Notes: generated from the letters alone by a model not told the origin. Shown: positions 1 through 8,319, numbered from the stretch's first letter. The stretch: 64,000 nt of DNA from an uncultured Bacteroides sp. (GCA_902388495.1 CABMPP010000019.1:1-64000); one strand, 5' to 3'. Program-made: numbers and translations.

Positions 1-1718
1 GTGTCCTGACTTGGGAAGAAGGAGACAAACTGACCGTAGTAGGCTTCGATGAAAGTGGCTCCTATCAAGGAAAAGCGGAGTACACTTTGTCTTCCGAAGC
101 AGGCGATACGAAAGGCTCTTTTACCGGAAGCGAGATTGCCAGTGCCACCAAGTACAATGTTTATTATCCCTCTACTGTGACCGTGGACGAGACTACAGGC
201 GCCGCCACTTTCGCCCTCTCCACCCAAAATCAAGACGGTAGCAACAATACCGCCCATCTTCGCAACAATATCTTCCTGCAAGCAACCGGTGTAACCGATT
301 TAGGCAATATCAAGCTTGACATGAAAAGCAGCATCATGAAGTTCGAATTAAGCAATGTACCCCAAGAAGTGGGCACACTGAAAACCTTGATATGGACAGT
401 GGAAACTGCAGATGGCCTTAAAAGTTTGGAGTTAGTATTCCCTACAGCAGGAAATATCGTAACCTTCAGTGACGGCAATCAAGGGCTTACCGCCTATCTT
501 GCTTTTATGCCCGATGATATGTCGGTGAAAGCGAACGGCAAGTTCAGCGTAACATTAAAAGGGGATAAGGCTTATTATGCCGAAACTACCATCATCGATG
601 GAAAGACTTATGCCGAAAACTTACGCTATACTGCCAAGATAGATGGCAACAGCAGTACGATGGAATGGAAGGCGAAGCCCCTCACTGTACAGACTACGGT
701 TGCATCTGGCTCCAATTACTACAATGGCTTTACTATGGAGATTGGCTCCTGGAAAGCCGATGCTCCTGCCGAACAGATAACTTTGGGCAGTGCTATTATT
801 GCTGATGGGGCAGCCGCCATTTCCGTTGATTTAAGTGCATATATCGGTAAGGATATTTGGATCTGCATCCCCAAGGTTGTGAAGTTCTTCCATACGCTGA
901 CCGCGGACGAAGCAAGCAGCATGGAAATTGTGCTTCCCGACAAGGACGGCGGCAGTACGCTGAAAGCCTCTCCTACGGCAAGCGACAAGAAATATGAGAA
1001 CGATTGGATTGTTGCTCTCTACATGGGCGTGAACAAGGATGGCGGCACAGCAGCTGATGCCGTTCCCCTCTATTGGGCTACGGGTAATCTCATTGCCACG
1101 AAGACAGGCAGCGGAGATAGCGATGTCGCTTTCCATATCGCCACAGCTGATGAGACCAAGAGCGAAGTTACTACATATGACAACTATACGAAATATAGAA
1201 ACCGTTCCCTCGGTAGCCAATGGAACTTGTTCGGCTACGGTGATGCCAGTGGCTTGAAGACGAGCGAGAATGACGGCGATTATCCTGACGAAGATATCAG
1301 CGGCAGCAGTACTTATGACATCGCTCGTGTGCAGCTGGGTGGCAGTTGGCGTCTTCCTACTTGCGGTAAAGGTGCCGACAATGAGTTTGCCGCTTTTGCT
1401 GATGGTGCTATTTCGGGTATTCTACCCGATGGTGCAAACTGGAAGGATAACAATACTTTTCTTGGACGTGAGTACACCCACACCATTTCCGATGACGATG
1501 CCTCCCGGAGTACCATCACCAACACCCTTCGGTTTCCCGCGACGGGCCATCGCGAAGGGTTGAATGCAGTTTTCATTCAGAGTTTCGGCTACTATTGGAG
1601 TGGCTCGGTCTACGGTTCGGGTCTCGTGTACAGCTTGAGCATCAGCGACTACTCCGCCTACCCAGACAACAGCGGCCTCCGCCACTACGGCCAGTCTGTG
1701 TGCCCTGTTTCAGAATAA
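1..1718 (+). CDS. Fimbrillin-family surface adhesin with DGR-like variable C-terminus (5' truncated)
   Basis: The reading frame is open from base 3, with no start in the window, so the N-terminus lies upstream. The first residues visible (WEEGDKLTVVG and following) and the long beta-rich body resemble Bacteroidales fimbrillin (Mfa-like/FimA-clan) repeats, which build or cap type V pili at the cell surface. The last ~110 residues look like the FISUMP/DUF1566-type C-type-lectin-like fold (LRFPATGHR, YYWSGS, GQSVCPV). From about 1608 to 1691 almost every codon ends in C (tac, agc, atc, gac, ctc, cac), with a few fixed codons between (ttg, cca, cag), the pattern expected of a DGR variable region. 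Family placement is inferred from sequence character only; the variable C-terminus suggests a ligand-binding tip subunit. It ends before a strong terminator. Confidence 0.8.
   Translation, partial: VLTWEEGDKLTVVGFDESGSYQGKAEYTLSSEAGDTKGSFTGSEIASATKYNVYYPSTVTVDETTGAATFALSTQNQDGSNNTAHLRNNIFLQATGVTDLGNIKLDMKSSIMKFELSNVPQEVGTLKTLIWTVETADGLKSLELVFPTAGNIVTFSDGNQGLTAYLAFMPDDMSVKANGKFSVTLKGDKAYYAETTIIDGKTYAENLRYTAKIDGNSSTMEWKAKPLTVQTTVASGSNYYNGFTMEIGSWKADAPAEQITLGSAIIADGAAAISVDLSAYIGKDIWICIPKVVKFFHTLTADEASSMEIVLPDKDGGSTLKASPTASDKKYENDWIVALYMGVNKDGGTAADAVPLYWATGNLIATKTGSGDSDVAFHIATADETKSEVTTYDNYTKYRNRSLGSQWNLFGYGDASGLKTSENDGDYPDEDISGSSTYDIARVQLGGSWRLPTCGKGADNEFAAFADGAISGILPDGANWKDNNTFLGREYTHTISDDDASRSTITNTLRFPATGHREGLNAVFIQSFGYYWSGSVYGSGLVYSLSISDYSAYPDNSGLRHYGQSVCPVSE
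1584..1718 (+). repeat. Candidate DGR variable region (VR)
   Basis: Codons 1629-1691 read tac agc ttg agc atc agc and so on, and 19 of 21 end in C. Adenine mutagenesis of AAC codons in a template repeat yields NNC codons, so this bias, confined to the lectin-fold end of the gene, is the classical VR signature. Invariant-looking codons (tgg at 1596, ttg at 1635, cca at 1662, cag-tct-gtg at 1692) interrupt the run as expected. No template repeat or reverse transcriptase is visible in this window, so an active DGR is inferred only. Confidence 0.55.
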
Positions 1719-1814
1719 AGGCGGCCTTGTGTCTCCGCTTGATAATTTTAATTATTTGAGAAAATCTTACCCCGCGAAACCTCATGAAGTGGGGTTGAAA
1801 TATAAAACTTCCTC

Positions 1815-1874
1815 GCCCTGCTCTCCTCATCCGTCAGCATCGCCTGACCCGATGAGGGAGAGCGGGGCTTTTTA
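1815..1874 (+). terminator. Rho-independent terminator after the adhesin gene
   Basis: The left arm 1815-1831 pairs with the right arm 1851-1868 (GATGAGGGAGAGCGGGGC) with one bulge and one G-T pair, followed by five Ts. It separates the adhesin from the HU/DUF4469 gene. Confidence 0.8.
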
Positions 1875-1910
1875 TAACTCATTTTAATTAACCATTTAAA
1901 CTTAAAGACA

Positions 1911-2729
1911 ATGGCAGAAGAAATCCATTATCAAATCAACGGCCAACTGGCGGACAACACCGTGACCGTTGACAACAAGGAAGATATGATCCTTGTCCCC
2001 GTCTCCATCGGCACTGCCGACGAAGCGCGTATCATCGCCGAGATGAAAGCCGAAGACTCCGGCCTTCGCGAAGAAACCATCCGGCATGTCCACGACCTGG
2101 AGAAGCGTGTGGTGCAACGCCTGCTGATGAGCGGCTATAGCGTCAATGCCGGGCTGTACTATGCCAGCACCAGCTTCCGCGGCGTCATCGAAGGTTCCTC
2201 ATGGGATTCATCTAAGAACTCCATTGTGGTGAACTTCAACATGGGTGCCGACTTGCGCGAAGCCATTAAGAAGACCACGGTGAACATCATCGGTGAGAAA
2301 GGAGCAGCGATGTACATCGGTGGCGTAACGGATGCTTCTACCCGTGCCACGGATGCCAGCGCTACGGCCGGTCGTGCTTTCACCCTGAAGGGTAGCAAGC
2401 TGAAGGTGATGGGTACTGATCCGAGTGTAGGCATCACACTAACCTCGGAAAGTGGCGCCGTCACCAAGATTACCGAAGACCTCTTTGTGAAGAACAATCC
2501 TTCGGAAGTAATCTTCATCATCCCCGCCGAGCTTACCAACGGCACCTATACCTTGAAGTTGACTACGCAGTGCAGCACTAACAACAAGCAATTACTGAAA
2601 TCTCCGCGCAGTGTAGAGAAGACTATTTATATCGGCACTGCTCCTTCGGGCGGCGGTGGCAGTCAAGGTGGTGGCAGCCAAGGCGGCGGTGGTTCTGATG
2701 GTGACCAAAGCGAGAATCCTTTGGGATAA
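1911..2729 (+). CDS. HU-like DNA-binding domain / DUF4469 protein with Gly-Ser-Gln tail
   Basis: This 272-residue protein has no signal peptide. Residues ~1-130 (MAEEIHYQINGQLADNTVTV, the LEKRVVQRLLMSGYSVNAGL helix and the FNMGADLREA segment) match the HU-like DNA-binding-domain family found in many copies in Bacteroides. Residues ~140-240 form an Ig-like beta domain of the DUF4469 type (LKVMGTDPSVGITL, FIIPAELTNGTYTLKL). The C-terminus is a flexible tail of GGGSQ-type repeats ending DGDQSENPLG. ATG 1911 follows an A-rich leader. It has its own transcription unit between two terminators. The function of the family is not established; a nucleoid or mobile-element-associated role is a guess. 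Confidence 0.75.
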   Translation: MAEEIHYQINGQLADNTVTVDNKEDMILVPVSIGTADEARIIAEMKAEDSGLREETIRHVHDLEKRVVQRLLMSGYSVNAGLYYASTSFRGVIEGSSWDSSKNSIVVNFNMGADLREAIKKTTVNIIGEKGAAMYIGGVTDASTRATDASATAGRAFTLKGSKLKVMGTDPSVGITLTSESGAVTKITEDLFVKNNPSEVIFIIPAELTNGTYTLKLTTQCSTNNKQLLKSPRSVEKTIYIGTAPSGGGGSQGGGSQGGGGSDGDQSENPLG

Positions 2730-2748
2730 AAAGTTTCCCTCCTATTGA

Positions 2749-2840
2749 GACGGGTGCCGTCTATGACTACAGACGACACCCGTCTATGGTCACAGACGAA
2801 TCCCATCTATGACCGTAGATGACATCCGTATAAAAGCAAC
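2749..2840. repeat. Intergenic mini-array, four imperfect 23-bp units
   Basis: Units start at 2749, 2772, 2795 and 2818. Each begins GACG or GATG and carries a central CCGTCTATG or CCATCTATG. The fourth unit decays after its first half. GACGGGTG at 2749 and CACCCGTC at 2777 form a perfect 8-bp inverted pair between units 1 and 2. The array lies between the DUF4469 stop and its terminator, so it would be transcribed as 3' UTR. Confidence 0.75.
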
Positions 2841-2847
2841 TACGAAA

Positions 2848-2884
2848 AAGGCATCTGATTTTGGATGAATCAGATGCCTTTTGT
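2848..2884 (+). terminator. Rho-independent terminator after the DUF4469 gene
   Basis: A perfect 13-bp stem, AAGGCATCTGATT (2848-2860) with AATCAGATGCCTT (2868-2880), has a 7-nt loop and a short T tail. Confidence 0.8.
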
Positions 2885-2964
2885 TCAATGGTATTTATAA
2901 TTCTTTGTAATCGTACAAGTCAAAGTAATACAAACGGGTATGTTCATCATTATCATTTATTTTA

Positions 2965-3123
2965 TTATTCAAAGTTTGTAGCTGCTTTTAATACCAGCTC
3001 ATAGTTCTTTTTCACCCGTTCACGCTCTTCTTTAGAAATAATGCGTGTCTTTTTCATCCGTTCTTCAAAGCGGCGGGCATCTTCACCAAATAATATTGGT
3101 GTTTCACGAATGGGCCGTGCCAT
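2965..3123 (-). CDS. Small basic/acidic hypothetical protein (52 aa), antitoxin-like
   Basis: The start is ATG at 3123 (MARPIRETPILFGEDARRF), not the earlier in-frame ATG, because AGGAGG sits 5 nt upstream and a promoter -7 box lies just ahead. The peptide is charged and largely helical (FEERMKK, SKEERERVKKNYELVLKA) with no membrane segment. Short MARPIKETP-type proteins are common in Bacteroidales, often beside toxin-like or GNAT genes, so an antitoxin-like role is possible. No partner gene is visible downstream here. Function is unknown. Confidence 0.65.
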   Translation of the reverse strand: MARPIRETPILFGEDARRFEERMKKTRIISKEERERVKKNYELVLKAATNFE

Positions 3124-3144
3124 AATTACCTCCTTTCTAAATAT

Positions 3145-3153
3145 GCAAAGGTA
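3145..3153 (-). promoter_or_regulatory. -7 box for the 52-aa gene
   Basis: On the minus strand it reads TACCTTTGC (consensus TAnnTTTG), about 22 nt from the ATG at 3123. It implies a very short leader containing the AGGAGG ribosome-binding site (3129-3134), which is unusually strong for this phylum. Confidence 0.6.
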
Positions 3154-3260
3154 CAACAATACTTTGAAAAATGTCTGTATTAGTTGACTTTATTACGTCA
3201 AACAGTAATATTGGTATACCTATCTGTAATCTGTGTATTTACCGGCATTTGATTTCGTCC

Positions 3261-3269
3261 TACTTTTGC
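3261..3269 (+). promoter_or_regulatory. -7 box for the flavodoxin gene
   Basis: TACTTTTGC matches TAnnTTTG 60 nt before ATG 3330. No clear TTTG is seen at the -33 position. Confidence 0.5.
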
Positions 3270-3329
3270 AAAAGTAAAACCGATAAGATAAAAAACGGAT
3301 TTTAATTATAAACTTTAAAACATTTTGGT

Positions 3330-3869
3330 ATGAAAGCAAAGGTATTAGCTTTATTAGTGATTGTTTTGTTCGGGGTGAATATTCAGGCTCAGACAAGTTC
3401 CAAGGGGAGGACGCTGGTTGCTTATTTTAGCTGGGGAGGCAAAACGCAGCAAGTGGCGGAGGACATTGCCGGCCTGACCGGCGGCACATTATTCCGCATT
3501 GAAACTGTGACTCCTTATCCTGATGAATATACGCCTTGCACCGAAGTAGCAAAGCAAGAAAGGGATAAAGGCATTCGTCCTCCGCTGAAGAATAAGGTGG
3601 AGAATATATCTCAGTACGATGTAATCTTTGTAGGTTGTCCCGTGTGGTGGCATACAGCGCCGATGGCTGTCTGGACATTTCTGGAAAGCTATGATTTTGC
3701 CGGAAAGACTGTCGTTCCTTTTTGCACGTATGAGGCTACTTACAGAGATGAGACTTTGGCAAAAATCGTGGAGCTTACCCCGAAGTCCAAACACTTGGAA
3801 GGTTTGGGCACTATATATCGTGATACAAAGCTGGTGGCATATTGGCTGCAAGCAATCGGGAAACTCTGA
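3330..3869 (+). CDS. Exported flavodoxin-family protein
   Basis: This is a 179-residue protein. Residues 1-20 (MKAKVLALLVIVLFGVNIQA) look like a signal peptide. The rest is a short-chain flavodoxin domain (Flavodoxin_4 type): the FMN phosphate-binding loop is around YFSWGGKTQQVAEDIA (residues ~33-48), with FVGCPVWWHTAPMAVWTFLE near 103 and PFCTYEATY near 131 lining the flavin. Such proteins are electron carriers or small quinone or flavin reductases. The signal peptide places this one in the periplasm, unusual for a flavodoxin but common for this Bacteroides subgroup. It stands alone. The redox partner is unknown. Confidence 0.85.
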   Translation: MKAKVLALLVIVLFGVNIQAQTSSKGRTLVAYFSWGGKTQQVAEDIAGLTGGTLFRIETVTPYPDEYTPCTEVAKQERDKGIRPPLKNKVENISQYDVIFVGCPVWWHTAPMAVWTFLESYDFAGKTVVPFCTYEATYRDETLAKIVELTPKSKHLEGLGTIYRDTKLVAYWLQAIGKL

Positions 3870-3934
3870 TAATACGTGAAAGATAATGCTGTTGATAAGC
3901 TTCCTTGCCGGGCGTATGTTGTGACATACGGGCA

Positions 3935-3960
3935 TAAAAAAAGGAGTACCGCTGTACTCC
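3935..3960 (-). terminator. Minus-strand rho-independent terminator
   Basis: The 7-bp perfect stem 3943-3949/3954-3960 has a 4-nt loop and a T7 tail on the minus strand. It can end both uvrB and the candidate small transcript. Confidence 0.75.
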
Positions 3961-4011
3961 AACCTTTGTTAACCTTAAATCTAATACTATGAAAAACACA
4001 GTGCAAATGTA
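3935..4011 (-). ncRNA. Candidate small RNA: promoter and terminator only ~50 nt apart
   Basis: On the minus strand a -7 box TACATTTGC (4011-4003) is followed by ~40 nt without a convincing ORF. Then comes a perfect hairpin GGAGTAC-AGCG-GTACTCC (3960-3943) ending in seven Ts. The transcript would be ~55-60 nt. It lies between the 3' ends of convergent genes (flavodoxin and uvrB). It could be an independent sRNA, or just the uvrB terminator with a chance promoter ahead. The conserved-looking wording suggests a repeated Bacteroides element, but this could not be searched. Confidence 0.4.
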
Positions 4012-4109
4012 CGGCTTTTCTTGAAACCTGCAAGAGATGCGGTATAGAAAGTGTGTTGATATAACACTTATTAAATCTTATCGCCCTATGCTACAGCTTT
4101 TTTAAGAAT

Positions 4110-6173
4110 TTACACTGCTTTTTCCTTCAATAACTCTTCCATTTTCAGTACCTCGTCACGATATTGGGCAGCTTCTATGAAGTCGAGCTTCTTGGCAGCC
4201 TCCTGCATCAGCTTCTTGGTGCGTTCGATGCTCTTTTCCAGTTGTGCACGGCTCATGTACTGAACAATCGGGTCGGCGGCAACGGCAGAAGTACCTTCCT
4301 GTTCCACATAAGGACGGGGAGCGCTGCTGCCACTGAACTTCTCATTGCTGAGGACGGCTTCGCCCGAACTCTCGTTGCTGGCAAATACATTCAGGTTCTT
4401 TGCTTTCTTTATCTGCTGGGGCGTGATGCCATGCTCCTCGTTGTACTTCAACTGTTTTTCGCGGCGACGGTTGGTCTCGTCGATGGTGAGCTGCATGCTT
4501 TCCGTAATTCTGTCGGCATACATGATGACCATACCGTTAACGTTACGTGCTGCACGTCCGGCAGTCTGTGTCAGGGAGCGATGGGAGCGGAGGAAACCTT
4601 CCTTGTCTGCATCGAGGATGGCAACAAGAGATACTTCCGGCAGGTCGAGACCTTCGCGCAGCAGGTTGACGCCGACAAGGACATCGTATAATCCCTCGCG
4701 CAGGTCGCTCATAATCTTTACACGTTCCAGCGTGTCTACATCGCTGTGTATATAGTTGCACTTCACGTTGTTGTTCAGCAGATATTCCGTCAGTTCCTCT
4801 GCCATGCGCTTGGTAAGCGTGGTGACGAGCGTACGTTCGTTCTTCTCGATGCGCAGCTGGATTTCTTCCATCAGGTCGTCTATCTGGTTGTGGCTGGGGC
4901 GGACTTCTATGATAGGGTCCAGCAATCCTGTAGGACGAATCACCTGTTCCACAACGATGCCTTCGGACTGCATCAGTTCGTAATCGGCAGGAGTGGCGCT
5001 GACGTAAATCACCTGTTTTGCCATCTCCTCGAATTCATCGAACTTCAAAGGACGATTGTCCATCGCGGCAGGCAGGCGGAAACCATATTCCACCAGGTTC
5101 GTCTTGCGGGCACGGTCGCCTCCGTACATAGCGCGGATTTGTGGAACGCTGACGTGGCTCTCGTCAATCACAATCAGAAAATCTTCGGGGAAGAAGTCCA
5201 GCAGACAGTAGGGACGGGTACCGGCAGCACGTCCGTCAAAGTAGCGCGAATAGTTCTCAATGCCCGAGCAATGCCCTAATTCGCGTATCATTTCCATATC
5301 GTATGTCACACGTTCCTGCAAGCGCTTGGCTTCGAACGGGCGGCCTTCGCTTTCAAACCATTGCACCTGTTTGTGGAGGTCGTCCTCTATCTCGTGGATG
5401 GCGCGCAAGGTGGCTTCCTTGGTAGTCATGAAGAGATTGGCCGGATAGATTTTGTAAGCATCGAAGCTGGCAACGGTAACGCCACTGACGGGGTCTACTT
5501 CTTCGATGCTGTCTATCTCGTCTCCCCAAAAGACCACGCGCAGCAGGTTGTCGGCATAAGCCAGGTAGATATCCACGGTATCACCCTTTACACGGAAGTT
5601 GCCACGGTTGAGGTCGATGTCGTTCCGCACATAGAGGCTGTCCACAAGGCGGCGCAGAAAGACGTTGCGGCTGAAGTTCTTGCCTTGTTGTATTTCGATG
5701 ACATTATTGTAGAAATCGGATGGATTGCCCATACCGTAAATGCAAGATACGGACGAAACCACCACTACATCTTTCCGTCCGGAGAGGAGGGAAGAGGTGG
5801 CAGCCAGGCGCAGTTTGTCTATCTCGTCGTTGATGGCAAGATCCTTCTCTATATAGGTGTCCGAAGACGGCAGGTAGGCTTCGGGCTGGTAGTAGTCATA
5901 GTAAGACACATAATATTCCACGGCATTGTTCGGAAAGAATCCTTTGAACTCACTGTATAGCTGGGCGGCCAACGTCTTGTTGTGACTCAGTATCAGGGTG
6001 GGTTTGTTGACGTTGGCAATGACATTGGCTATGGTGAATGTCTTTCCGGAACCGGTAACACCGAGCAAGGTCTGTGCAGGCAGCCCCTCGCGCACGCCCT
6101 CGGTAAGCTGTGCGATGGCCTCCGGTTGGTCGCCGGTGGGCTTGTAGGCGGATGTTAATTCAAATTTGTTCAT
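4110..6173 (-). CDS. uvrB: Excinuclease ABC subunit B (UvrB)
   Basis: This 687-residue protein has the full length of the family. UvrB is the helicase-like damage-verification subunit of nucleotide excision repair and works with UvrA and UvrC. The Walker A motif GVTGSGKT is at residues 38-45. The beta-hairpin that inserts between strands is in the [17 protein letters not shown] region (~92). DESH lies in the middle, the helicase motif [10 protein letters not shown] and the QTAGRAARN motif VI toward the C-terminus, and a UVR domain ([14 protein letters not shown]) at the very end contacts UvrC. ATG 6173 begins [20 protein letters not shown], the conserved start. It is monocistronic; uvrA lies ~7 kb away on the other strand. 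Confidence 0.97.
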   Translation of the reverse strand: MNKFELTSAYKPTGDQPEAIAQLTEGVREGLPAQTLLGVTGSGKTFTIANVIANVNKPTLILSHNKTLAAQLYSEFKGFFPNNAVEYYVSYYDYYQPEAYLPSSDTYIEKDLAINDEIDKLRLAATSSLLSGRKDVVVVSSVSCIYGMGNPSDFYNNVIEIQQGKNFSRNVFLRRLVDSLYVRNDIDLNRGNFRVKGDTVDIYLAYADNLLRVVFWGDEIDSIEEVDPVSGVTVASFDAYKIYPANLFMTTKEATLRAIHEIEDDLHKQVQWFESEGRPFEAKRLQERVTYDMEMIRELGHCSGIENYSRYFDGRAAGTRPYCLLDFFPEDFLIVIDESHVSVPQIRAMYGGDRARKTNLVEYGFRLPAAMDNRPLKFDEFEEMAKQVIYVSATPADYELMQSEGIVVEQVIRPTGLLDPIIEVRPSHNQIDDLMEEIQLRIEKNERTLVTTLTKRMAEELTEYLLNNNVKCNYIHSDVDTLERVKIMSDLREGLYDVLVGVNLLREGLDLPEVSLVAILDADKEGFLRSHRSLTQTAGRAARNVNGMVIMYADRITESMQLTIDETNRRREKQLKYNEEHGITPQQIKKAKNLNVFASNESSGEAVLSNEKFSGSSAPRPYVEQEGTSAVAADPIVQYMSRAQLEKSIERTKKLMQEAAKKLDFIEAAQYRDEVLKMEELLKEKAV

Positions 6174-6209
6174 TTTCTCTTCTTACGAGCGGCAATATTC
6201 GGTAAAATC

Positions 6210-6243
6210 TTTGAGATAAACAAAATTTTTTTGTTTACTTTGC
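6210..6243 (+). promoter_or_regulatory. Probable promoter of the phenylacetate-CoA ligase gene
   Basis: TTTG at 6210-6213 and a near-consensus -7 TTACTTTGC at 6235-6243 lie 47 nt before ATG 6290, with a 21-bp spacer. This is imperfect but the best match in the gap. Confidence 0.4.
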
Positions 6244-6289
6244 AGCAACGTTAATATTAACCATCAATAAAAGTAATACAACGAAGAAC

Positions 6290-7588
6290 ATGATTTGGAA
6301 TGAAAGCATCGAATGCATGGATCGCGAAAGCCTTCGTAAAATCCAGGGCATCCGCCTCAAAAAGACTGTGGAGCGTGTATATCACGACACTCCTTTCTAT
6401 CGTAAGAAAATGCAGGAATTGGGCATTACCCCCGATGACATCAACAGCATAGACGACATTGTAAAACTTCCTTTTACCACAAAGTATGACCTGCGGGATA
6501 ACTATCCCTTCGGACTTTGTGCCGTCCCCATGAGCCAGATTGTACGTATCCATGCCTCCTCCGGTACTACCGGAAAGCCTACCGTAGTGGGATATACACG
6601 CAAGGACCTTTCTGCTTGGTCCGAATGTCTTTCACGTGCTTTCACCGCCTATGGCGCAAGCAGCTCGGATATGTTTCAGGTGTCTTACGGTTACGGACTT
6701 TTTACCGGCGGACTGGGTGCCCATGCAGGTGCCGAGAATATCGGTGCTTCCGTTATCCCGATGTCCAGCGGCAATACGGAGAAGCAAATAACCTTGATGC
6801 ACGATTTCGGTGCAACCGTGCTTTGCTGTACTCCTTCTTATGCACTCTATCTGGCAGATGCCATCAAGGATTCCGGTTTTCCCCGTGAAGAATTCAAACT
6901 GAAAGTCGGTGCTTTCGGTGCCGAACCCTGGACGGAAAGCATGCGCCGTGACATTGAAACCAAACTGGGCATCAAGGCTTATGACATCTATGGATTGAGC
7001 GAAATAGCCGGTCCCGGTGTAGGTTACGAATGCGAGTGCCAGCATGGTACCCACCTCAATGAAGACCACTACTTCCCCGAAATAGTTGATCCGAATACCC
7101 TTGAACCCGTAGCTCCCGGTGAAACGGGCGAACTGGTCTTTACGCATCTCACTAAGGAAGGAATGCCTTTGCTGCGTTATCGTACCAAGGACCTCACCGC
7201 GCTGCACTATGATAAATGTCCGTGTGGGCGTACCTTGGTTCGTATGGACCGTATCCTCGGCCGTAGCGACGATATGCTGATTATCCGTGGTGTAAATGTA
7301 TTCCCCACTCAAATCGAGTCCGTTATTCTTGAAATGCCGGAGTTTGAGCCGCATTATCTCTTGTTGGTCGATCGCAAGAATAATACCGATACGATGGAAT
7401 TGCAGGTTGAAGTTCGTCCGGAGTACTATTCCGATGAAATCAACAAGATGTTGGCGTTGAAGAAAAAACTCACTGCCCGTTTGCAGAGTGTACTTGGCTT
7501 AGGCGTGGATGTCCGTCTGGTAGAACCGCGCAGTATCGAACGAAGCGTAGGTAAGGCTAAACGTGTCATTGATAACCGTAAATTGTAG
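6290..7588 (+). CDS. paaK: Phenylacetate-CoA ligase (AMP-forming)
   Basis: This 432-residue protein is the usual PaaK length. It adenylates an aryl acid such as phenylacetate and transfers it to CoA in the cytoplasm. The AMP-binding P-loop SSGTTGKP is at residues 90-97. Also visible are the YGLSEIAGPGVGYEC adenine/substrate region (~235-250), RYRTKDLTAL (~300), a conserved CPCGRT turn (~315), and GRSDDMLIIRGVNVFPTQIE, the hinge to the C-terminal domain (~323). In anaerobic gut bacteria it likely activates aryl acids made from aromatic amino acids. The ACT-domain gene follows after 30 bp and is probably co-transcribed. Confidence 0.92.
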   Translation: MIWNESIECMDRESLRKIQGIRLKKTVERVYHDTPFYRKKMQELGITPDDINSIDDIVKLPFTTKYDLRDNYPFGLCAVPMSQIVRIHASSGTTGKPTVVGYTRKDLSAWSECLSRAFTAYGASSSDMFQVSYGYGLFTGGLGAHAGAENIGASVIPMSSGNTEKQITLMHDFGATVLCCTPSYALYLADAIKDSGFPREEFKLKVGAFGAEPWTESMRRDIETKLGIKAYDIYGLSEIAGPGVGYECECQHGTHLNEDHYFPEIVDPNTLEPVAPGETGELVFTHLTKEGMPLLRYRTKDLTALHYDKCPCGRTLVRMDRILGRSDDMLIIRGVNVFPTQIESVILEMPEFEPHYLLLVDRKNNTDTMELQVEVRPEYYSDEINKMLALKKKLTARLQSVLGLGVDVRLVEPRSIERSVGKAKRVIDNRKL

Positions 7589-7618
7589 ATTGTAAATTGT
7601 AAAATTGTAAATGAACTT

Positions 7619-8044
7619 ATGGTAGCAAAACAACTTTCCATTTTTCTGGAGAACAAATCCGGTCGCCTCACAGAGGTGACAGAAGTTCTTGCTAAAGAAG
7701 GTGTCAATCTTTCTGCTCTTTGCATAGCCGAGAATGCTGATTTTGGTATTCTGCGCGGCATTGTATCTGAACCGGATAAAGCGTACAAGGCTTTAAAAGA
7801 TAATCATTTTGCTGTGAACGTAACGGATGTCGTAGGTATCAGTTGCCCCAATATCCCCGGTTCATTGGCAAAGGTACTCCGTTTCCTTTCCGACGAAGGA
7901 GTGTTTATCGAATACATGTATTCTTTTGCCAATGGGCAGACGGCAAATGTTATTATCCGTCCCAATGACATGGAAAATTGCATCCGTGTGCTGACGGAAA
8001 AGAAAGTAGACTTGCTGGCGGCAAGCGATCTGTATAAGTTATGA
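7619..8044 (+). CDS. Tandem ACT-domain protein
   Basis: This 141-residue protein consists of two ACT folds: residues ~3-65 (KQLSIFLENKSGRLTEVTEV) and ~70-140 (GISCPNIPGSLAKVLRFLSD). ACT domains bind amino acids and regulate aromatic or branched-chain metabolism. No catalytic domain is attached. Its position 30 bp after paaK suggests it senses an aromatic amino acid or modulates the ligase. The pairing is common in anaerobes; the ligand is inferred, not shown. Confidence 0.88.
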   Translation: MVAKQLSIFLENKSGRLTEVTEVLAKEGVNLSALCIAENADFGILRGIVSEPDKAYKALKDNHFAVNVTDVVGISCPNIPGSLAKVLRFLSDEGVFIEYMYSFANGQTANVIIRPNDMENCIRVLTEKKVDLLAASDLYKL

Positions 8045-8077
8045 GTGATTAGAAAATCAGGCGGATAGCTTTAGTAG

Positions 8078-8165
8078 AAGCGGCACTGTTTTCTCTGGGA
8101 AGCGGCAATGTTCTGATGAAAAACATTGCTGCTTCAGGAGCAAAACATTGCCGCTTCTTCATAAC
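8078..8165. repeat. Intergenic mini-array, four 22-bp units (two direct, two inverted)
   Basis: Units begin at 8078, 8100, 8122 and 8144. Units 1 and 2 start AAGCGGCA(C/A)TGTT. Units 3 and 4 start AACATTGC(T/C)GCTT, the reverse complement. AAGCGGCAATGTT (8100-8112) pairs perfectly with AACATTGCCGCTT (8144-8156), 13 bp. The array lies in the 275-bp gap between the ACT gene and bamD, closer to the ACT stop. Nothing else is recognisable in the gap except the bamD promoter. Confidence 0.8.
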
Positions 8166-8290
8166 TCCTGAGTCTGAATACTAATCACTGCTTGTCCTTC
8201 CTCTCTTCCCATTCGTCTTCTTAAACGACCTATTCGTCTGGTTTTTGAAAAATTAAGGCTCGTATCGTTGCTTTATTCGCTGCGAACTTC

Positions 8291-8299
8291 TATCTTTGC
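8291..8299 (+). promoter_or_regulatory. -7 box for bamD
   Basis: TATCTTTGC matches TAnnTTTG exactly, 21 nt before ATG 8320. TTG at 8268-8270 is a partial -33 element 20 bp upstream. Confidence 0.65.
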
Positions 8300-8319
8300 G
8301 CATTATTTGAACAAAAGTA

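Noticed and set aside
3160..3330. DGR template repeat near the adhesin gene
   Set aside because: No sequence resembling 1584-1718 with AAC codons was found here or elsewhere in the window, and no reverse transcriptase with a YxDD motif is encoded.
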